Assembly (NCBI RefSeq): GCF_958295425.1
Contig: NC_081144.1
Location: 6,797,186 to 6,861,185, forward strand
From: Solea solea
Lineage: Eukaryota; Chordata; Actinopteri; Pleuronectiformes; Soleidae
Direction: 5' to 3'
DNA length: 64,000 bases
Shown here: piece after piece, positions 24,401-37,000 of the stretch
Layout: every line of letters begins with the position of its first letter
Position numbering within the stretch: the stretch's first letter is position 1
The notes under the pieces: generated by a model
The model's database searches: none
What the model was told of the DNA's origin: nothing
Seen by the model: the letters and a program-made list of their open reading frames with translations, nothing else
Position numbers and translations under genes: made by a program

Positions 24401-25127
24401 TGAACAGTCAAGAGTTTGATGAAACGTGTGCTGCCGTCTCATCCAGGCACTTGATCACATACGTTCCAGAGTGGCAGATGAGCGAGTGAAGATGGAGCTC
24501 ATTGATGGGTTTGATCCTCTGCCAGTCAGCTCTACTGATGAAAAGTCCTTTGGCTTCCAGATCATTAAGAAAACAGTGTTGGAGGTATTTCCGTCGGTAA
24601 CGGTTGCTCCAGGTAGAGTTCGGATACATGTCATTGCATAAAAATATGATCATTTATTTTTTTGTATTTAAGTGCTTCTATTTTTTTCATTTTTTTACGA
24701 TATAATCTTTCAATATGCAGGTATTTGTGTTGGGAACACTGACAGTCGACACTTTAAGGACTTCACCAAGGATATTTTTCGCTTCATACCTGCCTGGTTA
24801 AAGTCAGGTGATTATCTGAGGTAAACTGATCAAGTAACATTATAGTATAACATTGTAAATAGACAGTCTGAGAGAGGTCTCAGTAAAAACTGCTATCATT
24901 TAACAAGGCACTCTTTGTGTGATACCAAAGTTTCATCTATGTTTTCTTAGAAATCCCGGAAAAGGGATTTTACAAACATTTTCTCTTTGTTTCTTAGATT
25001 CCATGGCCTAAATGAAAGGATTTCTAAAAAGAACTACGAGGAATTTGTTGTTTTTTACTCAAGTCTGATTCAGAACTGTGATATTCAGAAACTCCCTGAG
25101 CCTCATGGTTCTGTCCACGAACTCTAA
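21133..25127 (+). CDS. pm20d1: N-fatty-acyl-amino acid synthase/hydrolase PM20D1
   Basis: M20-family metallopeptidase-fold enzyme, 522 aa. In mammals it is secreted and makes or splits N-fatty-acyl amino acids, which uncouple mitochondria. There are 13 exons: 21133-21352, 21495-21581, 22239-22474, 22588-22674, 22768-22901, 23000-23119, 23812-23887, 23971-24032, 24101-24179, 24284-24355, 24447-24612, 24721-24820 and 24998-25127. Every junction is GT-AG and in frame. Visible motifs are an N-terminal hydrophobic anchor (about residues 14-35), [11 protein letters not shown] (zinc His and catalytic Asp), [10 protein letters not shown] (bridging Asp), GHDEEVSGKNGA (catalytic Glu pair), [23 protein letters not shown] and [11 protein letters not shown] chose the ATG at 21133 because it is shared with copy A; an in-frame ATG at 21043 lies in repeat sequence. 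It is the only intact pm20d1 in the window. Confidence 0.94.
21427..21472. repeat. (CT)n(GT)n microsatellite in pm20d1 intron 1
   Basis: A run of CT followed by a run of GT just before the exon 2 acceptor. Confidence 0.85.
21605..22150. mobile_element. composite repeat in pm20d1 intron 2
   Basis: Inverted relative of 15440-15790, carrying TTAAGTGTCTTGCTCAAGG and a Thr-Tyr-type 'tacttttact' repeat at both sides. It probably belongs to a non-autonomous DNA element with a tRNA-like core. Confidence 0.5.
23241..23778. mobile_element. hAT-type MITE in pm20d1 intron 6
   Basis: Begins TGGCCGTTTTTCCACTAC and ends in a degenerate inverted copy (GTCCAAAAAGCCA). It contains AGGTACTAAAAAAAAGTACC and the CTAATGGAAAAGC motif typical of this fish family. 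A partial relative lies at about 55520-55690. Confidence 0.65.
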
Positions 25128-25998
25128 GGAAGTTACACATTCTGTAACAATTGTAATGAATTGCAAACCCAGAAGCCAACGCTTTTGAATAAGTCAGCAT
25201 CATTTCAGTATCACTCAGTGGGACCGCGAACGGACTCTTGTGGCCTCTAATTTTAAAGGTGACTTGTTTAATCTGGTATGGTTAGATCCTAGGGCCGCAT
25301 ATTTAATTGCAAATGAATCAAAATCACAATACATTTGTTGTCTTCAAATATTTATGATTTTGATATGTTCCAGTATCCAGTTAAGATGCAAAAATGAGAG
25401 TTGTACCAATTCACAGTCCAATGATCACAATTTAATTTTATATTGTATAATATTTTGCACCTTTTATTAGATACAGAACAACTTGATCTTGTTGCAATAA
25501 AATAACCAAGAGTCAACTTCATGTGGTCCCTTTTTTCCCACTTTTTATTTTGCATGCTTGTTTAGTGAAATAACCAGTAAGGAACTTTCCAATTTGCCCA
25601 CATAGTCCCGACGACCCAAATCTAAATCTTTAGAGACACTGTTATAAAATAGGAATTGAGAAAATACAAGGAAAGTCAGGAACAATGAACAAAGAACTAA
25701 AAACCCCGAATACCATGAAAAGAGACAACAAAGTAAACAAACTCTCTCAATAATAAATTTGAACTTAATATCATCCAGGACCTGGGGTCCTGGAGGCAGA
25801 GGTCATGACAGAAATGTATGCTCTATTAAAAAAAGAAAAGTAAGCATTAAAGTAAATTTGTAAATATTCGTCTACCTGTACTTCATCCCATAACAAGAAA
25901 ACGATAATAATTTGGCAGTACAGATGTGAGGTGTATACACATCTTTGTATCATTCACCCTTTGTGTATATATGGGTAGTTATGATGGTGCACACCTGC
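25128..25998. other. convergent intergenic gap, pm20d1 / chia1-B
   Basis: Homologous to 2034-3010. It holds the pm20d1 3' UTR and presumably the chia1-B 3' UTR. No further gene is seen. Confidence 0.6.
25496..25501 (+). terminator. pm20d1 poly(A) signal
   Basis: AATAAA about 370 bases after the stop codon, conserved at 2352-2357 in copy A. Confidence 0.55.
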
Positions 25999-28900
25999 TT
26001 ATGGCCAGGTACAGCAGTGGCAGGACTCTGAGAAGATTAAGTTGGTAAAGCAATGTTGAATGTGAGTGATCTCATCCCCACAGTTGTAGTAAGAACCTGG
26101 AGAACCGGGAATGGCATATTGTCCATTTTTCTTTCCATCGCAGAAATTGCTGTCATCAGAAGTTGTCGTGGTGGTGGTGGGAGTGGGAGTGGTGGTGGGA
26201 GTGGGAGTGGGAGTGGGAGTGGTGGTGGTGGTGGGAGTGGGAGTGGGAGTGGTGGTGGTGGTGATGGAGGAGGTGGGAGTGGTGGAGGTGTGGGTGGTGG
26301 TGGTGGAGGTGGTGGTGGTGGGGGTGATGGTGGTGCAGGTGGTGGTGCAGGTGGTCATGGTAGTTGACAAAGGCTCTAGAATGGGGAAAAAAAAATCACA
26401 TTATGATGCAGTATTATTATATCATGTGAATGTGACTGAGCTTAAGTTTTTACTCAAAGTCTTAATTGTACTACTGTTTATCATCACGACACTACTGTAG
26501 GATACAGCGTGTGACGTGACACTCATTCTACCCACTTCACTCTTCACTGTCTACTGCTGTATCCTCTACATGAGGAAGCTGGTCACAGGTCACCAGTCCA
26601 TCGCAAGGTCAACATACACAGAAGATGTCAAACCTGGATTCGAACTAGTGACCTTGTAAGAACACAGCATTTCAGCTGCTTTTTTCCATTACTATGTTAA
26701 AACGTACAGTATATACAGTGGGTATAAGTGTCTTATATCCTTTTTTTCCAGCACAACCAATAGGCAAAAAAAAAATCACCAACGATATAACCCAAGTACA
26801 CCTGAGTAAAAAGTACAAAAATGTTTAAAATCTGAATGAATTTGTGAAATTTGGAAATACGTGACCTGTGCGGCACCTGTGCAGCTTGTATTATTAACTA
26901 CATGATATTACTGCAGTGGTTTCAGTGTTTTTTCAAATGTGTGCATCAAGAATATAAAATCACTACCATGAAACCCAGAGGACAGAATAGATAGTTGTTG
27001 TTTACCTATTAGAAGATTATGCAGATGTTGGACAAGGGGATATTTGCCCAAATCACAGAAGGCCCCGTTGAAATCATCCAAGTCCAGAGACCAAACAAAG
27101 CCTCCGCCAAAGTTCTTTTCTTTTATGAAGTCCACCTGAATATTACAACAAAAATCATGAGCAACTTTTTATCTGGTTTTGTGTTACCTTCCAAAGATCA
27201 GTGCTTTACCTTATAATCAATGCTCATCTTATCATCGTATCCAACCCACTGAGTTTCTTTTATGCCATATGGAACTTTCTGTTCTTCAGACCACATTACA
27301 GTCCCTGTTTTAAGATGGTCACACACCTGAAAAGGGGATGGGTGAGATTAGAAATTGAATTTGAATTGCATGTTCAGAATGTATATGTATGATCAGCAGA
27401 ATCATTCAGACTGATCAGAGGGTTCAGTTGTACCTCATAGTAGGCCCAGAAGCCTGGCGCCTTGGTGTAAGGGCCTGCCTGACCTGCTCCACTGATTGGC
27501 GCTCCGAAGTCATTGTTGGAAGTGGACAGTGTGAATGTTCGTCCATATGCAGCAAATCCCATAATGAGCTTTGCAGCAGGTGCACCGCTGTCCCTCCAGT
27601 ATGTCATTGCATATTCCTGAAATGTGAGGAAAAAAAAGATATTTGCAGCCCTTATACATTAACAATAGAATATTGCAGTCAAATTTAAAACAAAATGTTT
27701 AATGCTTATATTGTGTAAAAGACAACTGAGTTTGTTCATATAAATAAGGCTTTGAGTCTTCTTTCACTCATTCTCTGTTGCATGTTCATATAATGCTTAT
27801 TGACCAAACACTCTGTTTGCAGAAATGCACAAAAAAGGCATTTCACTCTTATTTTTGCTTTATAGAACCTACTCATTATATCATTATAGTCTCTGTGAAA
27901 GAAATGAATTACTCACAGCATTTTTGAATGCAGAATTTCCATTGTACTCAGGTCTCTTGTACAAAGGACTATGATGTCCTGTGACTCCGTCCCATACACC
28001 GTGCATATCAAATGTCATTACATTTATGAAATCCAGGTAACTGGGGGAAAACAAACAAACAAGCAAAGAATAAAGGAAATGTGATCAAGTTAACTATCTA
28101 TGACGCCAAGTATTTAAAATAATAGTGGAGAATAAAAAAAGTCTTGATTACATGGAAATGAATGGAACATCATAACCGTTATCAATGTATGGTTTGTAAG
28201 CAGTCACGGCAGCTGTGACCAGCAGTCTGGGAAGGCCATTTAGCGTTGCCTCTGCAACAAAGGCTTTGTACAAATCCTACAAAACATACAGACATGTGCC
28301 ACAGTTTTGTTTATGTTTGTTAAATGTCAAAACAAAATCATCACATTCACCCTGTGCAATGTTTGTTTCGGAGAATAAATGACATATCAGACCTGGCACA
28401 GTATTGAAAACATGTCTTTGTGTGCGCTTTGAGGAAATTCCCAGTCCAGGTTGATCCCATTAAAGTCTCTATCTCTCAGGAATTTAATTGTAGACTCAAT
28501 GAAAGTTTTTCTACTTTCTGGGTGTGATGCCATGTTGATGAATCTGGAAGTGACACAAAAGGAGATGAGCTACATTATGATTTGTCATGGTGTTATAGTA
28601 CTCATATGGTATGTTGTTATTTGCGTATTGCATACTTATTATTGTCAAACACAGCGCCTCCAATTGCCACAAGGACTGGTAGGTGAGGATTTCTATATGA
28701 GAAAATCATTATTGTTATTATCATTCATTGTCTACCACTATATAAGGAACATACACACACACTTCATACAGAAAGGCCCTTGGTTGGACACAGGTCCACC
28801 ACAATGTGACCCTATTGTTACTGTTTTTTTTTAAGTGAAAAAATATTTAAAAGGTTACAACTCACTTTTCTCTTAACAGACTTAAATCATTTAAGTATAT

Positions 28901-29318
28901 CTCGTCATCGGAGTTTCTGGCCACCAGCTGATTGTTACTCATGTCGGCGAAGGCAAAGATCAGATGGGTGCACAGGTTTGGATCGATGTTCGAAGTGGTG
29001 AATCTTCCCAGCGTCTGTCGGTAGACGGACCAGCTGGTGACGTAACACACCAGTTTTGAGGAACAAGCTGAAAGACATCAATATGAAAAGTTACTTTGTG
29101 TTTAGGCTCATTATCAATCAACACAACTTTCGTTTGAAGGGATTCAGTTCAATTTTTTGAATGAATGCAAAATATAAACTCACCCAAGCTGCTGATGGTC
29201 AAGCACAGACCTTCAAAGTGACAAACTCAGTCAATATTCACTCGAAACAAAGCTTTTGCAAACATTCATTTGGTCATTATAAATGTGCCTTACCCGCAAT
29301 CAGAATGAACTTGTTCAT
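25999..29318 (-). CDS. chia: acidic mammalian chitinase-like protein, copy B (chia1-B)
   Basis: 505 aa, with the same 11-exon plan as copy A: 29294-29318, 29184-29210, 28866-29067, 28636-28692, 28393-28543, 28152-28276, 27917-28040, 27434-27616, 27210-27326, 27006-27135 and 25999-26375. The order is signal peptide, GH18 barrel, Thr/Pro linker, CBM14 (ending CHCCTWP). The catalytic motif is [10 protein letters not shown]: Glu kept, two Asp to Asn, and Tyr to Phe after the Glu compared with copy A. The last base of exon 6 is T instead of G, which weakens the donor (CAT|GTAATC) and turns Ser into Ile. The linker is longer than in copy A. Intron 7 is about 450 bases shorter than in copy A. A 5' noncoding exon probably ends at 30178. 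Confidence 0.93.
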
Positions 29319-30177
29319 GTTTGCACTGCAGGGATAAATAATTAAAAGAAATTATATTATATACAATTAGTAATTAATATATTCCATCCATCCATCATCT
29401 ACTGCTTTATCCTCTAATTCATATATTATATAATATAATTCATTATTAGTTTGTTCTGTCAATGAAAGCTTTGGTTTGACTCACCAACCATAAATGTCTG
29501 TCATGTCAATGCATAGGAAATAAACATTGTTTATGTAACCTGAGCATAAAAATGAAAGCTTGTCACACACTCGGTATGCAAGGCACCTGCTTATTATTAT
29601 TTTTCTTCAGTATGGTTACATGCAAATTATTAAAGGTTAGAAGGCCTCTTGATTCAAGAGAACTTAAAGTTTTAGACGAAACAGTCTGTAATAATGTAAT
29701 ATTATGCACCGTATACATATTGTATAGCAACAGCTGTCCTAGTGACGCCTTTGTCTTTTCGAGGTGCACAGATACAAACATATAAACAGACAATTGGGTG
29801 CAACTGGTCCTTCATTCTGGTTCAAACAAATACAAGAAAAATATGGGACTCACTGTGGCACATTTTAATTAGAGAAGGTAACCGGTCAATAATCTCGTGT
29901 TTTCACGTGTATACTTTTACACAACTTTATTTGACTAAAAACATGTGCAACAGATGTTAACAAATGACTCTCGACTCAGTAGCATGCCACAGACATGTAA
30001 ATAGCCCATTTGTGGAAGCGGCGCCAACAACCCAATTTTCATATTAGTAATTACTTATTATAATTAGGTAATTAGCAATACGTTACTAGCAGTTAGTAAT
30101 TAGTGATTGCATTTTCTCTTTCTTAAAACAACCTTGAAATAGACAAGTTAAAGAAGGAAATAATGCAATATACTTAC

Positions 30178-30245
30178 ATGTTTGTTGAAGGTTGGAGAAG
30201 ATTTGACTTCTGACTGAGGATTTTGTGGCAACGGTGCCTTAAGTA
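30178..30245 (-). other. probable 5' noncoding exon of chia1-B
   Basis: Minus-strand donor AACAT|GTAAGTAT at 30178/30177, matching copy A at 7433. The ATG exon has an acceptor (ccctgcag) seven bases before ATG. The 5' limit is unknown. Confidence 0.5.
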
Positions 30246-31846
30246 GAGACATATGGAGGGGGTGTGCTTTATCAAGATTTTAAGATCAGTAATATGATAT
30301 TGCATGCAACTCTTTTGTGAGCAGAAACCATCTGAGAACAAAAATGTGGATTGAATAGTTTGGTTATGAAACGTCAAGCAGTGATGATGCATTGTTGTGT
30401 GACTGTAATTAGGGAGGCTGCAGAACATTCCATTCCACGTATATTTTGCTTTTGTGATCCACCGAGCCTTGAGATTAAATTGTGCATCTCTTTCATGGTA
30501 ACGTTGATTGGGGAGTTCCAATTAAGAGGTGCATGCTATTTGAGGCTCACATGCCAAGCAGAAACAATCAGACAGACAGACAGACAGACACATACCACAA
30601 GCCTATATGTCTCTTAATCCCCACCATGGTGGCTCATGTCTGGGTGTGTTTGTCACACTCCTTAGTCTCTGTGACTGTGAGCGTAAATAAAGACTAATTG
30701 AAATGAATTTCCCACAATTCCCACGATTATTTTCTGCAGCATGTGATGACAAATTAAAAAACATACATCAAAAGGTGCATTAAAAAAAGAATAAAAGAAG
30801 TAAGTAATGAAATGATTTTGGTCATATACCTGTCCTTCGCGCACCTCAAAGGGCATACAAAAAGAAGTGCACAGTATAAGCATTTGTTTCTCTTTGAAAT
30901 GAGATTGACATAATGTCATGTACGACCCACAAACATCACAAGTGCCTTTGACAGAATGTAAAAGAACTAACAGTGCTATCATACCTATCAGACTGCTTGT
31001 AGGATTCTTTGAGGGACAGTCAAAAGTGTTTCTCTAGCTATGTCAGATGGAAGAACAGGTTGGGCCACTAAGAAGTTGGTTATGGGCCATTCAAATAGAC
31101 GGTTTATATCTATTTGAATAGACTGGCTGTAAACCAACTGTTCAGTAGTGGGTGGGCAATATGAAAAATGTTATCAAAAATGTAATGATAAAATTATTAC
31201 ACAATATTCCATCATGATATCACAATAAGGATTTTCATGAACGATGTGTACCTCACAAGAACAACATATTTATAATGCAAAATAAATCTGAAGTAAAGCA
31301 AATAATAACTGGGACATCTGTAAATTAATACACCAAAAAAAGCTTAAATATGTTTTATTCTGTCTATATTCTATCACCTCAGCCACGGGCCATGTTTTCA
31401 TAGAAACATGATATTAAGTGACGGGCCACATATGGCCACATGTGGCTTGAGGGCCGCCAGTTTGACACCGCTGACTTAGATGAACCAACTCAACCCAGTC
31501 AACTACATGTTAATGAATGTTATGTTTAACTTGCATGGCCTCATGTCGCACATTGTAAACAAAAACAAATTGAAAACCTTTTATTATGAATGGATGAATG
31601 AAAAGGACGTCTCAAATAAAACTTTTCAAAATTGCCGGCAGAGAAAAATTAAATACATGAACCCAAAAGGAATATGTATGAAATCAAATTACAAAGACGA
31701 AAACTCCACACAATTCACAGTTTCAGTTCATTTTCTTTTTGAAGCTGTAGTTTTTATATTTATTTCAGTGTAACTGGTCAGGTGAAGACGATGCAATATT
31801 AAGCTCAGAAAGTGTTTCAAAATAATGTTATCAGTTTTGTCTGCAG

Positions 31847-32687
31847 CAGGGGTCTCAAACTCAAATGACATGGGGGCCACTGAGTGTCGAGTTTGCTCTG
31901 TGGAGGGGGCCAGTCAAGGGAAAAGTGCAACTTTTTTTAGAGAAAAAGTCAGTGAAATAATCATATTTATGATGCTATTGCTCATCATTTCAAAATAAAA
32001 GTGTTTGTTTTGATACAAAACAATAACTAGTTCACATGATAAATGTATTTGTGACGCAAAATGAATCTATTGATGAAACAAAAACACAGAAATAACTCAT
32101 TCTAATCTGATGCAGAGGTGGAAAGTAATGAATTACATTTACTCGTGTTACTGTAATTGAGTAGCTTTTTTTGTGAACTTTTTAAAGCAATTTTTAAAAT
32201 TTGTATTTTACTTTTACCGAAGTATGTACTATACTTTGCTACGTTTTAAAACACATCTGTTACTGAGTTAAAAAAAAAGACATTTTCATGCACCAGAAAC
32301 TTTGACAGTGAATGATAAGGACAGACAGGTGTATAACAGGTGTTTAGATATTTTATTTTGTCAGCACTTTAATTTGTAAAGGTTTGACTTTAATTAAAAA
32401 CAATTAATGTGATATTTGTGTCCTTGTCCTTTTTGTATGACACAAGAAAGAACCTTGTTAAAAAAGTAACTTTTATTCTGAGTACATTTTAAACAAGCTA
32501 CTTTTTTACTTTTACTTTAGGCCAGTACTTGCACTTAAGTAACATTTTTTCTATCAAAATAGTGGTACTTTTACTTAAGTAGAATATTTCAGTACTCTTT
32601 CTACCTCTGGCGTTAAGTTGCGAGCCACATGAAATTTATTTAGGGGGGACGTGATGTGGCCGGCAGGCCGTGAGTTGGAGACCTCTA
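31847..32687. mobile_element. hAT-type non-autonomous element with 8-bp target duplication
   Basis: Starts CAGGGGTCTCAAACTC and ends GAGTTGGAGACCTCTA, a degenerate inverted pair. The flanks GTCTGCAG (31839-31846) and GTCTACAG (32688-32695) fit an 8-bp hAT target duplication with one mismatch. Most of the element is deleted in copy A. Confidence 0.75.
32113..32609. mobile_element. second hAT-type MITE nested in 31847-32687
   Basis: Starts CAGAGGTGGAAAGTA and ends TACTCTTTCTACCTCTG, a 17-base imperfect terminal inverted repeat. The interior has the TTTTACTTAAGTA motifs of a common fish family. It sits inside the older element. Confidence 0.75.
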
Positions 32688-34040
32688 GTCTACAGTGACA
32701 AACATTACTGACTACACCATGGAAGTTATTTACAGATTCTGAAAGTGTGATTTTTTGATGTGATCGAAGCTTTCCATCAATGTCTAACACATGGAAATCT
32801 GAAAATATTTTAGCCTCAAAGATTTACACCTTCTGGGGGCCACATTTACATAGCCCAACCCTCTCCTGGTCTAGCTGTCAGTAAAACCACACCCCTCTGT
32901 ATTGCTAAAACATAGATTTATAAAGCCGCATTAGTAAGGTAATCACCAGTTTTAAGAAAGAATGAAATAAATACAACACAATCCACTGTGTTTACATTTA
33001 CTTCATTGATAGTCATGAGATGACGGCACTTTACTTTTAACCCTTTAACTATGTACGGGCGTTTTTTCAACTCTCTGGTGACAAAGACGCAGATTTGCCG
33101 GCGTCCTGCTAAAACGAGAGTGACATTACTGTAACAACCACAATGTTGGCGTTCATGGGCAACTGCTCAGCTTTCAGAAACCGTTGGATTTTTTCCGACT
33201 GCGTTATTACGGGAATGCAAAGCGAGCTTGTGCTAAAGCCTTTTTTTATGTTATCTTTTGTTCCTCGTATATGCATATAAGTACATATATTATCTATATT
33301 ATTTTCTGTCATGCCCCCCCCAGAGGACAGAAATATTTTCACACACACCCCCAAATTGAAATACTATGGAGAACCTGATCATTTTTATTTATTTATCTGT
33401 ATAAATCACTCTATGAGTTGTCCTGAGCTGCCCCCCCCCCGACACCTCACGTCACCCTCACGGCGCCCCCCCCAGGGGGGCCCGCCCCACTGTTTGAGAA
33501 GTACTGTCATAATGTAAGGCATGTATGTTATGTCTAGTATGTCCTAGTGCACAGAGTGGGCGGAGAAGCTCAGGTGAGGGGAATGAGGTGATTGCAGGGC
33601 AGACAGGGGTGGCAAACATACTTGATAAACAAAAAACAGTCCCTAAACAGGTGACCCCGTGGAAGGGTTCAGATAAGTCTACCACTAGAAATGTAGAACT
33701 AACACAGGTCTGTGTTGGTAATGGAGTGCAATTGTGGAAAGGCATTTTCAACTAATTAGAAAAAAATCACCAATAGGTTGAGGTGCTGTTCTAGTAGATC
33801 TAAAAGCCTATAAATACCAAAAATATACAGTAGTAAATATTACATCATAAAATAAACATCAGTAATTTATTACAATAACTGTAGCATGGATGTTGTAGAT
33901 CATTGTAGATAAACTGTTTGTTTTTCAAAGTGAACACTTCTTATTTAGAGATCAAGGTGATGAATAAAAGTGTCGTAATATTTCATCAACAACAAAAAAA
34001 ATGTGCATCACATCCCATGTCTGTGTCAAAAGCGATTTTT

Positions 34041-34090
34041 TTAAAACCTCCCCAAACCTGACAAACGTGTCAGGTTTGGGGAGGTTTTAA
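34041..34090. repeat. perfect 23-bp inverted repeat with 4-base loop
   Basis: Bases 34041-34063 are the exact reverse complement of 34068-34090, with AACG between. The hairpin lies in a segment of about 235 bases (33990-34225) present in copy B but not in copy A. The arms start and end in TTAA. Confidence 0.9.
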
Positions 34091-37000
34091 TCCAGAGTCA
34101 TGTGTACATGAGGGAAGTACACATTTGGAGTCCTGTCCATCTTTCCTTCCACACACGCATGAATTACATAAAATCTTAACACTGTTTGGTTTATTTCTTT
34201 TTATTTTATAATTTTTCCACAACTACCAGGACTCAAATAGATCTACAAAGCTCTGTGGTTTATTTCAAGGTATACGTGTATTTTCAACAGGTAAAAACAG
34301 CAGTTTTCTTTTTGTATCGTCCTTAAATTTCATAAATGCATCAAACTATAGTTCTCTTATATAGTTTGTCTATATATATAAAACTTAATACATGATGTTA
34401 TCTTTATTTTATGGGTCGAAATGAGATTGTCACAGTTTTGCTGGCTGCTAATTTAAAGGCTTCAGCGTCTAGAACTGCGTAGTTGACAGGGAGGAGGACC
34501 TGAGGACGGAACAGCATGATCAGAGCAAATGGCGTTATGCGGCCTTTGTTAGGACCATGTGAAGCAGAAACATCAACAAACAAAAACTAAAAAGGTGTTT
34601 CCTAAATGGTCCCATGTGGGAGTGCGCACATCATCATGTTTGAGAAGATTAGCAGGATTAAGTGCATGTGCATGTTTGACAGTGATGTCGAATATGACAA
34701 CAGCGTTGTATCAAAGCCAACGTGCTGTGGAAAGATGAGACGATTTATTTTTTGTTTTGCTGTATTTTTCCTTAAGTGCTCAGTACTGCAGGTGCACCCA
34801 TGGTAAATTGCAGTGGGAATAATGCACAACTCCTTATATGGACTTCCTGGGTGTGTGTGTTTATAGGTCACATATTCAAGCTCTAAAATAATGTTTTTAA
34901 TCTTCTTATGTGTTGTTGATATCATTATATATCGTCTTTTTAGTATTGATATAAAGTAGCGATAAGTGTGCAGAAGTTACCGTTCATAAAAACGAGCCAA
35001 ATGAATTTTGAGCTGTGACGTATTTGCAAATTTCACACATTTCAATACGATTTCAAACATTTTGAGTACTTTTTGCTCTGGTCTGTTTATATAGTTGGTG
35101 AACTAAATGACTAAACTAACAACTAAATTACTAAATGAATCAGACTATTTGGGTCATTGAATAATCGGTTTGAGCATTCGTGCAATAATTAAAACAAGTT
35201 CCCAGATTTTCCGGCTTCTTACATGAGAATATTTTCTAAGAAATCAGCTTCACTGAAATGAACGTGTGTGTTGTGTTGGATTTCACGTGTCTTCTGTCCC
35301 TTCAATGTTGACAAGTAATCTGAAAAATGTACAGCATGTGTGGATCTGCATTGTTTTCTGGGTGTCTTCATTGCAGCTGTGTGTGTGAGTGAGACGTCTG
35401 TGGCTGTGGGGGTTTATTTAGTTTATTAGTTTATGTAACAACTTCCTCCTTTGTGTCACAGTCAGGCATGTTCACTGAGTCGCCTCGTCCTCCACTGTGT
35501 CCATGTTCAGCACGAGTCACTGTCTGATACATGGTTTTGACTGTTATGTACATTTCTTTTGCATTTTTCTATCTTTGGCTTTCTTTTTCCTGGTGAAGTT
35601 GACCGTGGGCGTGGTTAGTGTGTCTGCGTAGTTTGTGCAGAAATTCGGAGCCACGCTCGACAGGGTTGATTAATAAAGGCATGAACATTTTATCAGGTTG
35701 TTTCTTTTCATTAGGTTTCGCAGGTGAAAGAAGGCTGACCTACAGTCTTGTTGTATGTGTGAGTTGAATCAGAAACCTGGGCCATCCAGGGGGACTGCAT
35801 GTTCAGATAGTGCTTCGTTAAGTGTTCAGGAACGTAACAAGAAGCATAACTAGATAATTAGGTGACACATTCCTGGATGTGTACAACTGCTTGTCATCTG
35901 TATAACAATTAACATTTTGGTTGTGTTATTTTTAATAATACTTCATAGAGGGAGCATCAAGGTGAAACAACATTGGTCAAAGAACGTGTCCAACTCCGGT
36001 GGGTTATGACAAATCATCATTTACATGAACAAACTTCGACCTCTCTTTTATCCCAATAATATGCTCTAGACTTTGTAATAAAATGTTCAATAGAATGCAG
36101 CACTAACATCGACACACTGGTGTATCTGGCTGCACAGCTAGGTGAACCTGAATCTCCACGACTCGCAACCTGTTTCACCTTTGCTATTTAGCACACTTGG
36201 GGTCCCTACAACAGCATATACAACAGTGTCCTGGTATACTTCCGTGCACATGCCATGTCGCGTCAGGGTCCTGTAGTATCCCACTTCACCATCAGGTGGC
36301 GGTACAAGTCTGAACGTAGGAAGGACGCATTCCTAACCAAGAAGAAGAGAACAATGCTACAGCTCCCTCAGACACATCCGGTCCATAAATTCAGATTTTT
36401 AAGTGGAAGAGACTTAAAAAAAAAAAGAAAAGGAAAATCTATCTAATCTAACACATAAAGTGTCACGTCTGGGGGGTTGAGTTGAGTTTGCACATGTGTT
36501 GCATTGGGTTTGTGTACGTTGTGCACGGAAGTATATCAGGGCCCTTAAGCAAAAAAACTAGCTTAAAATTAAAATTCCTTAAGAGTAAGTGCACATTGTG
36601 TGTAACAGCCCTATTGTAACACTGTGTTATTAATATTATTAGTGAGATTGCTGCAAACAATCCCCCTTTATGTTGTTCTATGGTGGCCATTTTTGTACTA
36701 CTTATTAATCTGCCATTAAATAGTTCCACATTTAATAAACTTTATTTAAACTTCAAAACTTTCAGATTCAGTCACAGTGAGAGTTGTAACTGGTATACTG
36801 TTAGAGATAACTTTATTTATCCCCTTAGGGCAATTCAGTTTCCACAGTTTCACTACTCCACACACAACCACTCTTCAAAACACAAATCCAGAGTGCCTGA
36901 GGAAACACTGCATGGCATTTGAGGGAGAAAGTCGTAAGCAGTGATGGTTGTTGTCGTGAAAAATTGTGGTTGATATCGCCAGTTTATTTAATTAATGATG

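Noticed and set aside
30174..30982. Minus-strand open frames upstream of chia1-B
   Set aside because: No conserved domain, and the frames are not kept in copy A.
34041..34090. microRNA precursor
   Set aside because: The stem is only 23 bp with a 4-base loop, shorter than usual precursors, and there is no extended lower stem.
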